From Virgibacillus sp. NKC19-3 (GTDB lineage Bacteria; Bacillota; Bacilli; Bacillales; Amphibacillaceae): a stretch of 64,000 nt of DNA. Every line of letters starts with the position of its first letter. Positions within the stretch are counted from its first letter, which is position 1. The position numbers and the translations under genes are program-made. Of this stretch, positions 53,108 through 60,566 are shown one piece after another. Below the pieces are notes generated by a model. The model was not told the origin of the DNA and ran no database searches. It saw only the letters and a program-made list of their open reading frames with translations. Where the stretch lies: NCBI RefSeq assembly GCF_019837165.1, contig NZ_JAGYHC010000001.1:1550001-1614000 (forward strand), in the 5' to 3' direction.

Positions 53108-54184
53108 ATGAAGCATTTTAATATAGCGCTAATACCAGGGGACGGAATTGGACCGGAAGTAGTTTCTGAAGGTGTGAAAGTTTTACAAGCGATTGAAGAC
53201 ATGGATCCGGAGATATCCTTTTCATTTCAGACATTTCCATGGGGATGTGAATATTATCTGAAGCATGGGAAAATGATGGATGATGCTGGTATGGAGCAAT
53301 TAAAGTCTTTTGATGCTATTTACTTGGGGGCTGTTGGTTATCCGGGTGTACCTGATCATATTTCATTACGGGATCTCCTATTGAAAATACGAAAGGGTTT
53401 TGATCAATATGTAAACGTGAGACCTATTACACTCCTGCATTCAACCTTAACTCCATTGAAAGCCAAAACGGAAAAAGATATCGATTTTCTAGTGATTCGC
53501 GAAAATAGTGAAGGAGAGTATGCAGGAGCAGGGGAATGGTTGTACAAGGATAAACCGGAAGAAGTTGTCATGCAAACGGGTGTATTCTCTAGGAAAGGTA
53601 CACAGCGAATCATCCGATATGCGTATGAAGAGGCACGCAAAACGAACCGAACACTAACCAGTGTGAGTAAGGGTAACGCTTTAAATTATTCCATGGTTTT
53701 TTGGGATGAGGTGTTTGAAGAGGTTGGAAAAGAATATCCGGATGTAAAAACATATTCTTATTTAGTCGATGCTGCTAGTTTATATTTCGTAGCCGACCCG
53801 AAACGATTTGAAGTTGTTGTCACATCTAACCTTTTCGGCGATATTTTAACAGATATTGGTGCAGGTATTACCGGTGGATTAGGTCTGGCAACAGGAGCAA
53901 ATGTGAATCCCGAAAAGGAATACCCTTCGATGTTTGAGCCTGTACATGGATCAGCTCCGGACATAGCCGGTAAGGGAATTGCAAATCCAATTGCAGCAAT
54001 TTGGTCTGTGAGTCAGATGATGGATTTCTTCGGGGAAACCGGGTGGGGAGAAGCAATTCTCTCGTCAATAAAATCGCTTCTCACTGAAACGGATCAATTA
54101 ACTCCTGACTTAGGAGGGACGGCTTCAACAGCAGAACTCGGGTGTCGATTTGTGGAGCTACTTCAGGAACATAGATTTACATAA
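53108..54184 (+). CDS. Tartrate/D-malate dehydrogenase-type beta-decarboxylating dehydrogenase
   Basis: A 358-residue member of the isopropylmalate/isocitrate dehydrogenase family. ATG 53108 has GGGGG six bases upstream, whereas ATG 53102 abuts it. IALIPGDGIGPEV opens the protein, VRPITLLHSTLTPLK carries the substrate arginine region, and FLVIRENSEGEYAGAG resembles TtuC/DmlA tartrate and D-malate dehydrogenases. The metal aspartates are in NLFGDILTDIGAG. It would oxidise and decarboxylate D-malate or tartrate with NAD. In this cluster it may process a 2-hydroxy or dihydroxy C4 acid derived from hydroxyectoine carbon; that link is inference. Confidence 0.85.
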   Translation: MKHFNIALIPGDGIGPEVVSEGVKVLQAIEDMDPEISFSFQTFPWGCEYYLKHGKMMDDAGMEQLKSFDAIYLGAVGYPGVPDHISLRDLLLKIRKGFDQYVNVRPITLLHSTLTPLKAKTEKDIDFLVIRENSEGEYAGAGEWLYKDKPEEVVMQTGVFSRKGTQRIIRYAYEEARKTNRTLTSVSKGNALNYSMVFWDEVFEEVGKEYPDVKTYSYLVDAASLYFVADPKRFEVVVTSNLFGDILTDIGAGITGGLGLATGANVNPEKEYPSMFEPVHGSAPDIAGKGIANPIAAIWSVSQMMDFFGETGWGEAILSSIKSLLTETDQLTPDLGGTASTAELGCRFVELLQEHRFT

Positions 54185-54274
54185 AAAACAGGTGAGGTGG
54201 GTAATGGCGCCTGATTCGCTATGGGTCTGGTGTTTTTATTTCTAGGCAGGGATTGCAAATAATACCAAAAAAGG

Positions 54275-54299
54275 ACCGGACGCTTTTTGTCCGGTTTTT
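54275..54299 (+). terminator. Terminator of the ectoine cluster
   Basis: ACCGGAC and GTCCGGT form a 7-bp stem with loop GCTTTTT, followed by TTTTCT. Confidence 0.85.
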
Positions 54300-54303
54300 C
54301 TAA

Positions 54304-54640
54304 CTGCATAGGAAATTATAAAATTTTGAGGTTGTGGATAATTCACTGGCCAAACAAGCCTCATCCGGCTCCAGTGCCCAGCAATAGCAAGTCTTTTGGT
54401 GGGACGAGCATCCGCGCAGTCCCAAACTTCACACTCCTCCATTACGATAAGTCAACATCGGCTCGTACCTCGCTGTGTTTCCTTTTCGCTTTCCAAGCAT
54501 AAGATTCACTTTGACTTTCACCACTACTGGTGATAAGTCAAGTTCATCTAATCTCATTGCGGAGTGCTCCAGTTTGTACGTTGCTAACCGGGCGCCCTGC
54601 GCCTTTGTTCCTGCATAGGAAATTATAAAATTATTTGCTT
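54304..54640 (-). repeat. Dispersed intergenic repeat, copy B, flanked by 22-bp direct repeats
   Basis: An inverted copy of the element at 36984-37371. The hairpin is at 54513-54539, the GGGAC/GTCCC block near 54400-54422 and the GGCGCCCTGCGCC end near 54588-54605. A perfect 22-bp direct repeat (CTGCATAGGAAATTATAAAATT) bounds it at 54304-54325 and 54611-54632. The second of these continues into a stretch like the 3' end of copy A, suggesting a partial second unit. No coding potential. The 54641-54772 remainder holds no recognised gene. Confidence 0.8.
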
Positions 54641-54772
54641 GGGCATAACGTATTATTGATTAATGGCTACGTCCAGCTACAAGCGCCAAAAACGAGAAGA
54701 TAACACGAGAGCTCCAATCTCTACGTTTTTAATCAAGCGCTTTTCGCTTTTGTTCTCAAGTGCACCAGCTTC

Positions 54773-54814
54773 CCTATTAATGTTACTATAAAAATAGAAT
54801 GCAACATTAATAGG
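54773..54814 (+). promoter_or_regulatory. 12-bp inverted repeat touching the exonuclease ribosome site
   Basis: CCTATTAATGTT and AACATTAATAGG are perfect arms around an 18-base loop. The right arm runs directly into the GGGGGAAA ribosome-binding region of the next gene, so a folded stem could limit translation, or it could be an operator. Confidence 0.5.
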
Positions 54815-54826
54815 GGGAAATTACAT

Positions 54827-55441
54827 ATGCATTTTGTTTCCATCGATTTTGAAACCGCTAATGAAAAGCGTTTCAGTCCATGTGCGATCGGTGTGGTTGT
54901 CGCGAATGAGCATGAGATTTTGGATGAATTTTATAGTTTAATTAATCCGCTTATGGGATTTTCGTCATTTCATACAGATATACACGGTATTACAAAGAGT
55001 GACGTGGTACATGCACCAACATTTCCTCAAGTTTGGCCGACACTTCATGAGTATCTATCACAAAAGGTTGTCATTGCGCATAATGCGAGTTTCGATATGA
55101 GTGTGCTCAGGCAAACGCTTGATTATTTTAATTTGAGTTACCCTGATATGGACTACCTTTGTACGGCAAATATTTCTAAAAGAGTATGGCCAGGCTTGAC
55201 CAATCATAAACTAAACACTCTTGCCATGCATCACGGTATTGCATTTGAACATCATCATGCGCTGGAGGACGCGCGGGTTGCTGCAGAGATATTGAGAAAG
55301 GCTTTGTCTGCATATCAGGCAGAATCCCTGGACCCATTTTTGGAAAAATGCAAGATGACCAAGGGAAGAATCTATGAACACGGGTATGTCCCGCCACGTG
55401 CGAAGAAACCAACGAAGCGTAAACGAAAATTATATTTTTAG
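54827..55441 (+). CDS. DnaQ-like 3'-5' exonuclease
   Basis: A 204-residue DEDDh exonuclease. Motif I is FVSIDFETA at residues 3-11, motif II HNASFDMSVL near 85 and motif III HHALEDAR near 146, with the catalytic His two to five residues before the final Asp. It lacks polymerase or helicase domains, so it is a stand-alone epsilon-like exonuclease. The C-terminal 30 residues are very basic (RAKKPTKRKRK), probably aiding nucleic acid binding. GGGGG stands eight bases before the ATG. Confidence 0.9.
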   Translation: MHFVSIDFETANEKRFSPCAIGVVVANEHEILDEFYSLINPLMGFSSFHTDIHGITKSDVVHAPTFPQVWPTLHEYLSQKVVIAHNASFDMSVLRQTLDYFNLSYPDMDYLCTANISKRVWPGLTNHKLNTLAMHHGIAFEHHHALEDARVAAEILRKALSAYQAESLDPFLEKCKMTKGRIYEHGYVPPRAKKPTKRKRKLYF

Positions 55442-55458
55442 GAATGAGGGTATTTATA

Positions 55459-55749
55459 TTGAGAAAATTAGCCATCCTTGGCGGGGTGCTAGGAGTTGTG
55501 ATTTCTTTAGCCACCCAATTATTTGCTGTAATAGATGATTCCTATACAATTGGAAATAGTGGACTTCTAGGTGCTTTGGCTGGCGTGATTGGTATCGTTT
55601 GTGGTTATCAAATGGATAAAAAAACTGATTTTGCTCTAATTGGATTGGGGATTGCGATTATTCTAGGTACAGTCGCATTATCTTTCCTGTATCTTATACC
55701 TACTGTCCTCATGATGATACCTTTTGTTTACATATTTAAAAATCGCTGA
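55459..55749 (+). CDS. Small membrane protein of unknown function
   Basis: About 96 residues with three hydrophobic segments (LAILGGVLGVVISLAT, LLGALAGVIGIVCGY, IGLGIAIILGTVALSFLYLI). TTG 55459 is preferred because GAGGG stands eight bases before it; ATG 55444 gives five more residues. The gene starts within 20 bases of the exonuclease stop and may be cotranscribed. It resembles the DUF4064-like small membrane proteins of Bacillaceae by length and topology only. The function is unknown. Confidence 0.7.
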   Translation: MRKLAILGGVLGVVISLATQLFAVIDDSYTIGNSGLLGALAGVIGIVCGYQMDKKTDFALIGLGIAIILGTVALSFLYLIPTVLMMIPFVYIFKNR

Positions 55750-55772
55750 GAATAACGAAGGAGGAACAAAAA

Positions 55773-55994
55773 ATGGCTGAATTAAAGTATGAAATCGTGG
55801 AAAACATTGGTGTGCTTTCCGAATCACCAAAGGGCTGGACGAAGGAGTTGAATGTAGTCAGTTGGAATGGGCGCAGTCCAAAATATGATTTGCGAGATTG
55901 GGCGCCTGGGAAAGAGAAGATGGGCAAAGGTGTAACGATGACTGCGGACGAGGTAAAGCAGCTGAAGGATATTTTACACAATAGAGATAAATAG
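55773..55994 (+). CDS. YdbC family PC4-like nucleic acid-binding protein
   Basis: A 73-residue protein with GAAGGAGG before the ATG. The sequence (IGVLSESPKGWTKELNVVSWNGRSPKYDLRDW then a C-terminal helix with TADEVKQLKDIL) matches the YdbC family, homologues of the transcriptional coactivator PC4 that bind single-stranded DNA as dimers. It lies between a membrane protein gene and sppA. Confidence 0.88.
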   Translation: MAELKYEIVENIGVLSESPKGWTKELNVVSWNGRSPKYDLRDWAPGKEKMGKGVTMTADEVKQLKDILHNRDK

Positions 55995-56035
55995 TGTATG
56001 ATTTGATTATCATTTACATAAAGGAGACGCTACAT

Positions 56036-57031
56036 ATGAACAGTAAACGTTGGATTGCACTCATTGTTGCAGTGGTTTTACTTGTGTTTTCATTAGGGTT
56101 TCGAATGATGACAAGTATAGCTTCAACCGACTTTGAGGAAATGTTTAATTTTCAGGATAATAAATTCCAGGAAAATGTTATTGAGGAAGGTGCTGGAACG
56201 AATCAGATTGCTGTACTAAATTTGGATGGCGTTATCCAAGATAGTGGTCAAAGTTCAGTGCTTGATACAGGTGGATATAACCATGAACGATTTTTGGAAT
56301 TGCTTGAGCAAGCTGGATCGGATGGTACAGTGAATGGGATTGTTTTACGTGTGAATTCTCCTGGTGGAGGTGTCGTTGAAAGTGCAGAGATTCATGATAA
56401 AGTAGTAGAAATACAGGAGGAGTATGACAAACCTGTTTATATATCGATGGGTAATACGGCAGCGTCCGGTGGTTATTATGTAGCTGCGCCAGCTGACAAA
56501 ATTGTAGCACATGAAGCAACGTTGACCGGTTCTATTGGAGTTATTATGGAGAGCTTCAATTTCGCTGAATTTGCGGATGAGCATGGCATTGATTTTAATA
56601 CCATTAAAAGTGGTGAATACAAGGATATTATGTCGGCCTCCCGTGAAATGACGGATGATGAACGTGACATTTTGCAAGCGATGATTGATGATATGTATGG
56701 AGATTTCGTGGACGTGATTGTTGATGGACGTGACATGCCTGAAGATGAGGTAAGGGAATTAGGCGATGGTCGGGTTTATACTGGATCACAAGCGAATGAC
56801 AACGGTTTGGTAGATGACCTTGGTTCTATGGATGACACGATTGCTATGATGAAGGAAGACTATGACTTAGGTGATGCTCGCGTTATTGAATATCAAAATG
56901 GCTTTGAAGTTAATCAATGGTTAGGTGGATCTGTCCAGAACTTGTTTGAATCCGAACCTGATGTAACTGGAATCAAAGACATGTTAAGAGAATCCAATAC
57001 GCCGCGTGCGATGTATTTATATACAAAATAA
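56036..57031 (+). CDS. sppA: Signal peptide peptidase SppA
   Basis: A 331-residue membrane-anchored serine protease started at ATG 56036, nine bases after AAGGAG. An N-terminal transmembrane helix (WIALIVAVVLLVFSLGF) is followed by the Clp-fold protease domain with the nucleophile Ser in MGNTAASGGYYVAA near residue 144 and the general-base Lys in IKSGEYKDIMS near 199. It degrades signal peptide remnants at the membrane. The following yteJ-like gene reproduces the Bacillus sppA-yteJ pair. Confidence 0.94.
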   Translation: MNSKRWIALIVAVVLLVFSLGFRMMTSIASTDFEEMFNFQDNKFQENVIEEGAGTNQIAVLNLDGVIQDSGQSSVLDTGGYNHERFLELLEQAGSDGTVNGIVLRVNSPGGGVVESAEIHDKVVEIQEEYDKPVYISMGNTAASGGYYVAAPADKIVAHEATLTGSIGVIMESFNFAEFADEHGIDFNTIKSGEYKDIMSASREMTDDERDILQAMIDDMYGDFVDVIVDGRDMPEDEVRELGDGRVYTGSQANDNGLVDDLGSMDDTIAMMKEDYDLGDARVIEYQNGFEVNQWLGGSVQNLFESEPDVTGIKDMLRESNTPRAMYLYTK

Positions 57032-57043
57032 GGGGGCGCGAAC

Positions 57044-57517
57044 ATGAGTGAAGAAGAAATTGAATATACCACAGAAGCAACACAAAGTTCCCTGCCAAGG
57101 CGGTATGCCGGCTTCTGGATGCGGTTTTGGGCATATTTGATTGATTTAATCGTCCTATTTAGTATAAATGGTATCTTGCTAAGCCCGTTTAAATTTGTAA
57201 ACGATGGTGCCCCTATCGATGTCGGGTTTTGGACCTTAACAGGTATCCTTGGAGCGGTCGTTTTTTATGTGTATTTTCTGTTGATGACAAAGTTTTTTAA
57301 TCAGACGGTAGGTAAAATGATTCTTGGTTTAAAAGTGATCCGAAATGACTTAGGCCCACTGCAATGGAGTGATCTACTTTTTCGGGAATTGGTTGGAAGA
57401 TTTATTTATCGCGTTTTTTTCTTTATGGCACTTCTCTATATCGTAGTGGCATTTACACCAGAAAAACAAGGGTTACATGATATGATTGGAAATACGAGAG
57501 TAGTGTTCGTGAAATAA
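57044..57517 (+). CDS. yteJ: RDD family membrane protein YteJ
   Basis: A 157-residue protein with the RDD domain: YAGFWMRFWAYLIDLIVLF near residue 20, then two further membrane segments (VVFYVYFLLM and IVVAF-containing) and the conserved QTVGKMILGLKV. An acidic N-terminal cytoplasmic stretch precedes it. It follows sppA by 12 bases. B. subtilis YteJ is reported to modulate SppA, and the conserved pairing supports the same link here. A terminator follows. Confidence 0.9.
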   Translation: MSEEEIEYTTEATQSSLPRRYAGFWMRFWAYLIDLIVLFSINGILLSPFKFVNDGAPIDVGFWTLTGILGAVVFYVYFLLMTKFFNQTVGKMILGLKVIRNDLGPLQWSDLLFRELVGRFIYRVFFFMALLYIVVAFTPEKQGLHDMIGNTRVVFVK

Positions 57518-57520
57518 GGT

Positions 57521-57565
57521 AATCAGGGTTTTCTGCTTGAATTTGCAGGAGATCCTGATTTTTTT
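57521..57565 (+). terminator. Terminator after yteJ
   Basis: AATCAGG and CCTGATT enclose a further partly paired segment (TTTTCTGC/GCAGGAGA) and are followed by a T-run. Confidence 0.85.
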
Positions 57566-57668
57566 AGGTTTTCTTCTATAAATTGGTTGCTTTGGGTACA
57601 AAAGATAGAAACTACGATGGTTTTAAAGCAATTGTACTTATGGAAAAGGCGCTTTTTACAATACAAAT

Positions 57669-57696
57669 AAGAGGATCGCTAAGTAGCGATCCTCTT
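57669..57696 (-). terminator. Hairpin terminator of the glutamine-rich gene
   Basis: AAGAGGATCGCT and AGCGATCCTCTT form a perfect 12-bp stem with a 4-base loop, 19 bases past the stop of the leftward gene. Confidence 0.8.
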
Positions 57697-57714
57697 TACA
57701 TGTATGTTTTTACA

Positions 57715-57993
57715 TTATTGTTGATTATTTTGTTGCTGTTGAGCTTGGGTTGCTTGTTGACGTGCTTCTTGAAGCTGTTGCTGTGCTTGTTGGATTTGCG
57801 GATCTTGTTGTGCACTAGCACCTGCTTGGGTTTGTGCATTTTGTAATCCTTGTTCAGCTTGCTGCAATTGCTGTTGCGCCTGCTGAATTTGTTGTGGGTC
57901 TGCACTAGCTTGAGCCTGTTGTACGGCTTGCTGTGCTTGTTGTGCCTGTTGAACAGCTTGTTGAATTTGCTGTTGTGCGTTTTGCTGAGCCAT
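57715..57993 (-). CDS. Glutamine/alanine-rich low-complexity protein
   Basis: A 92-residue protein in which about half of the residues are glutamine (47 by my count) and about a quarter alanine. It is built from imperfect AQQ, AVQQAQQ and QAQQQLQ repeats with two DPQ breaks (near residues 32 and 63), and has no cysteine or aromatic residue. GGAGG about ten bases before ATG 57993 and a dedicated terminator support a real gene. The spacing of alanine and glutamine suggests a helical or coiled-coil form. I recognise no family; a spore-associated or structural role is possible. Confidence 0.75.
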   Translation of the reverse strand: MAQQNAQQQIQQAVQQAQQAQQAVQQAQASADPQQIQQAQQQLQQAEQGLQNAQTQAGASAQQDPQIQQAQQQLQEARQQATQAQQQQNNQQ

Positions 57994-58201
57994 AATGAAA
58001 TAACCTCCATGAAAGTTTTATTGAGCTGGTTTGCATGCTCTGTACATAGCGTGTCACAGTAATCCTTTGCTTATGTATTATTTACCAATTTTTTTAGAAA
58101 AACGTAAATGGTACTGCTTGCCATCCTTAGATATCTGAAATAAAATAAAAAAAGGAATATTCAACAAGGCGTACATCCAAATTCATTGGAGGAGTGGGAG
58201 A

Positions 58202-59863
58202 ATGAGCAGAGAAGCAAATGTACAGGATGGTCTTGACAGGATCTTGGAAAGGGCACGTCGTAATACATTAGGAGATTTACTGGCAAGAACCCGCGGGCGG
58301 ATGCCGGATAAATTTGCATTCGCTTACAATGGCCAACGTTTAAATTATGCAGAATTGGATGACTTGGTTAACCAGATGGCACATGCGTTTTTAGAGGATG
58401 GAATGGAAAAAGGGGATAGGGTTACAGTCATGTCTAAAAATAGTTTGGACTTTGTTGTGGTAACTTTTGCTTTGGCACGCATTGGAGCAGTTATGATCCC
58501 CATCAACTATATGCTAACAACTGAAGATGTTCAATATATTTTGGAGCATGCTGAAGTTAGCGGTTTCATTGCTTCGGAGGAATATGCCCCTTTACTTGAT
58601 CAGTCAGCTAGTAGATTAGAGATAAAACAACGGTACTTGATGGAAGTTTCTGTTACTTGTACTGATGAGTTAGTCGAATGGAAGCCATTAGCTACTGCTC
58701 GTGCTGGACAGCCTATTGATTTCGTGGAAGCGGAAATTGCTGACGATGACCTTGTTCAAGTATTGTATACGAGTGGTACAGAATCGCGTCCAAAGGGAGT
58801 GATGCTTTCCCATAAAAGTATTGTTGGGGAGTATGTGAGTTCCATTGTTGACGGAAAAATGGATGCAGGTGATGTGGCCATTCATGCAATGCCGCTTTAT
58901 CATAGTGCACAGCTCAATGTGTTTCTTGGTCCCAGTGTGTATGTCGGCTCAAGTGGGATCATCTTAAGTGCGGCAAATCCCGCGTTAATTTTAAAAACAA
59001 TTGAAGAAGAAGGAGCGACACAGCTATTTTGTCCACCGACTGTATGGATTGGACTACTTCGTCATCCGGATTTTGATAAACGCGATTTATCAACGTTGGA
59101 GAAATGTTATTATGGAGCTGCCATTATGCCAAAAGAAATTTTAAAAGAACTCATGGAACGCTTGCCTAACGCACGTTTCTGGAATTTTTATGGGCAAACG
59201 GAAGTTGCTCCACTTGCAACTGCGCTTCAACCTGAGGATCAATTACGAAAGCTTGGTTCAGCAGGAGTTGCGACATTAAATGTGCAGACGAAAATTGTGG
59301 ATGATGAAGATATAGAAGTACCCCGCGGGCAAATAGGTGAAATTGTTCATCGAACATCCCATGCGATGAAGGGATATTTGCATGACCCGGAAAAAACGGC
59401 AAAAGCTTTTAAAAATGGCTGGTTCCATAGCGGAGACTTCGGTGTGATGGATGAGGAGGGCTACGTAACGATTGTTGATCGGAAGAAAGATATGATAAAC
59501 ACAGGTGGCGTGAATGTTTCAAGCAGGGAAGTTGAGGAGACGATTTATCAGTTGGATGGCGTGTCTGAAGTCGCTGTTGTCAGTATCCCTGATACGTATT
59601 GGATTGAAGCAGTAGCAGCGGTTATTATTTTAAAAGACGGGATGAAATTAACGAAAGAAGAGGTTATCACCTTTTGTAAAGGTAAATTATCGACATTTAA
59701 GGTTCCGAAATATGTCGATTTTGCCGATGAATTACCAAAGAACCCGAGTGGAAAAGTTATGAAGCGAGCGTTGCGAGATCAGTATGGGGACGGGGGACAG
59801 GTTCATTGCCCCAGTGAGAATGGGACACAGGGACAGGTTCATTGTCCCACTCCTCTCGCGTAG
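58202..59863 (+). CDS. Long-chain fatty acid-CoA ligase-type acyl-CoA synthetase
   Basis: A 553-residue AMP-forming ligase. Motifs are YTSGTESRPKGVMLSH near residue 193 (P-loop), YGQTE near 330, GWFHSGDFGVMDEEGY near 405 and the C-terminal catalytic lysine in NPSGKVMKR near 518. It activates a carboxylate, probably a fatty acid, to acyl-CoA. GGAGGAGTGGGAG precedes the ATG. The last roughly 25 residues (GGQVHCPSENGTQ, GQVHCPTPLA) are encoded by two copies of the GGGACAGGTTCATTG repeat, so the natural C-terminus was probably near residue 528. No partner genes are nearby. Confidence 0.9.
   Translation: MSREANVQDGLDRILERARRNTLGDLLARTRGRMPDKFAFAYNGQRLNYAELDDLVNQMAHAFLEDGMEKGDRVTVMSKNSLDFVVVTFALARIGAVMIPINYMLTTEDVQYILEHAEVSGFIASEEYAPLLDQSASRLEIKQRYLMEVSVTCTDELVEWKPLATARAGQPIDFVEAEIADDDLVQVLYTSGTESRPKGVMLSHKSIVGEYVSSIVDGKMDAGDVAIHAMPLYHSAQLNVFLGPSVYVGSSGIILSAANPALILKTIEEEGATQLFCPPTVWIGLLRHPDFDKRDLSTLEKCYYGAAIMPKEILKELMERLPNARFWNFYGQTEVAPLATALQPEDQLRKLGSAGVATLNVQTKIVDDEDIEVPRGQIGEIVHRTSHAMKGYLHDPEKTAKAFKNGWFHSGDFGVMDEEGYVTIVDRKKDMINTGGVNVSSREVEETIYQLDGVSEVAVVSIPDTYWIEAVAAVIILKDGMKLTKEEVITFCKGKLSTFKVPKYVDFADELPKNPSGKVMKRALRDQYGDGGQVHCPSENGTQGQVHCPTPLA
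59794..59848. repeat. GGGACA hairpin repeat, copies 2a and 2b, inside a coding region
   Basis: GGGACAGGTTCATTGCCCC at 59794-59812 and GGGACAGGTTCATTGTCCC at 59830-59848 are tandem copies of a palindromic repeat. They are translated as the C-terminal tail of the acyl-CoA synthetase. Confidence 0.8.
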
Positions 59864-59982
59864 GTACACCGGCTCCTTTGTCCTATTTGGTGTTTGGGTA
59901 ATGGATAGAGAACTTTCCTTATTTCCTGCCTTAGGCATATAATTATTTATTTTTGAAACACTAATGCATGGAGGTGGTCTTG

Positions 59983-60129
59983 GTGGCTAAAAAGAAGAAT
60001 ACAAACCGAGATAAGGAAAGCGTGAAAAATTCTAGTTTAAATCCTCAAGGCTTGTCTGAAGATGTTGCAGACCAGCAACCAAAATCCCAGCTGGAACAAC
60101 GAGCTAAAAAGAAGAATACGAAAATTTAG
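59983..60129 (+). CDS. sspL: Small acid-soluble spore protein SspL
   Basis: A 48-residue protein from GTG 59983, five bases after GGAGGTGG (59970-59977). The sequence begins MAKKKNTNRDKES and ends PKSQLEQRAKKKNTKI, with NPQGLSED in the middle. B. subtilis SspL has the same plan (basic start, TPQG, PKTELEERAKKSNTK end), so the call is confident for so short a gene. Such proteins are made in the forespore under sigma-G; a GCATA element stands at about 59936 but the promoter is not convincing. It indicates an endospore former. Confidence 0.82.
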   Translation: MAKKKNTNRDKESVKNSSLNPQGLSEDVADQQPKSQLEQRAKKKNTKI

Positions 60130-60132
60130 AAT

Positions 60133-60159
60133 GGGACAGTAAGCCTGTCCCTATGTCCC
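60133..60159 (+). repeat. GGGACA hairpin repeat, copy 3 (after sspL)
   Basis: GGGACAG-TAAGC-CTGTCCC followed by TATGTCCC, starting four bases after the sspL stop. It may serve as the 3' hairpin of the transcript, although no T-run follows. Confidence 0.65.
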
Positions 60160-60190
60160 ACGGTCAACCGGATGAGGGTAAATTTCCCAT

Positions 60191-60219
60191 TGAATTTTCA
60201 CTACACCTGATATATAATA
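60191..60219 (+). promoter_or_regulatory. Sigma-A promoter of the 6S-like RNA
   Basis: TTGAAT at 60191-60196 and a consensus TATAAT at 60214-60219 are exactly 17 bases apart. No coding region follows for 350 bases. Confidence 0.7.
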
Positions 60220-60225
60220 TGGTTA

Positions 60226-60456
60226 CAAGCTACGATGTGCGTATTTAAATAAGTTTTAACCTCTAACAGATGAATAGGGAGTTTTATATAAAAATTGGAA
60301 TGTCGGGCCGTCAATGTGTAGCGGAAGACAGGAATGTTTTTGCAAACACCCACTTGGAGAAGTGGTGGTTTAAAACTTTTTATATCAAATACGGCAATTG
60401 TGGCCTGTAACTCTATTAATGTTCAAGACCAGCTTCTTATGGAGGCTGGTCTTTTA
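60226..60456 (+). ncRNA. ssrS: 6S (SsrS)-like small RNA candidate
   Basis: A stand-alone transcription unit of about 230 nt lies between a near-consensus promoter and a terminator (GACCAGC/GCTGGTC then TTTT at 60426-60455). GTATTT and AAGTTTTAA on the 5' side pair with TTAAAACTT and AAATAC near 60372-60404, closing a long rod with a large internal bubble. An apical hairpin, CCCACTT-GGAG-AAGTGG, is at about 60350-60367. Rod, bubble and size fit 6S RNA, and the AAGUUUUAACC segment is what I recall of Bacillus 6S-2 template regions. The family assignment is from memory and shape. Confidence 0.55.
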
Positions 60457-60566
60457 ATATGGGAAAGTATAAGTAAAACCTGCGGAAAGTGATTGTATTT
60501 TTGTATTATGCGTGTTGGATGTGTGGTGATATGATCAGCTTAGACACATAAAAGGAGCTGGATAGG

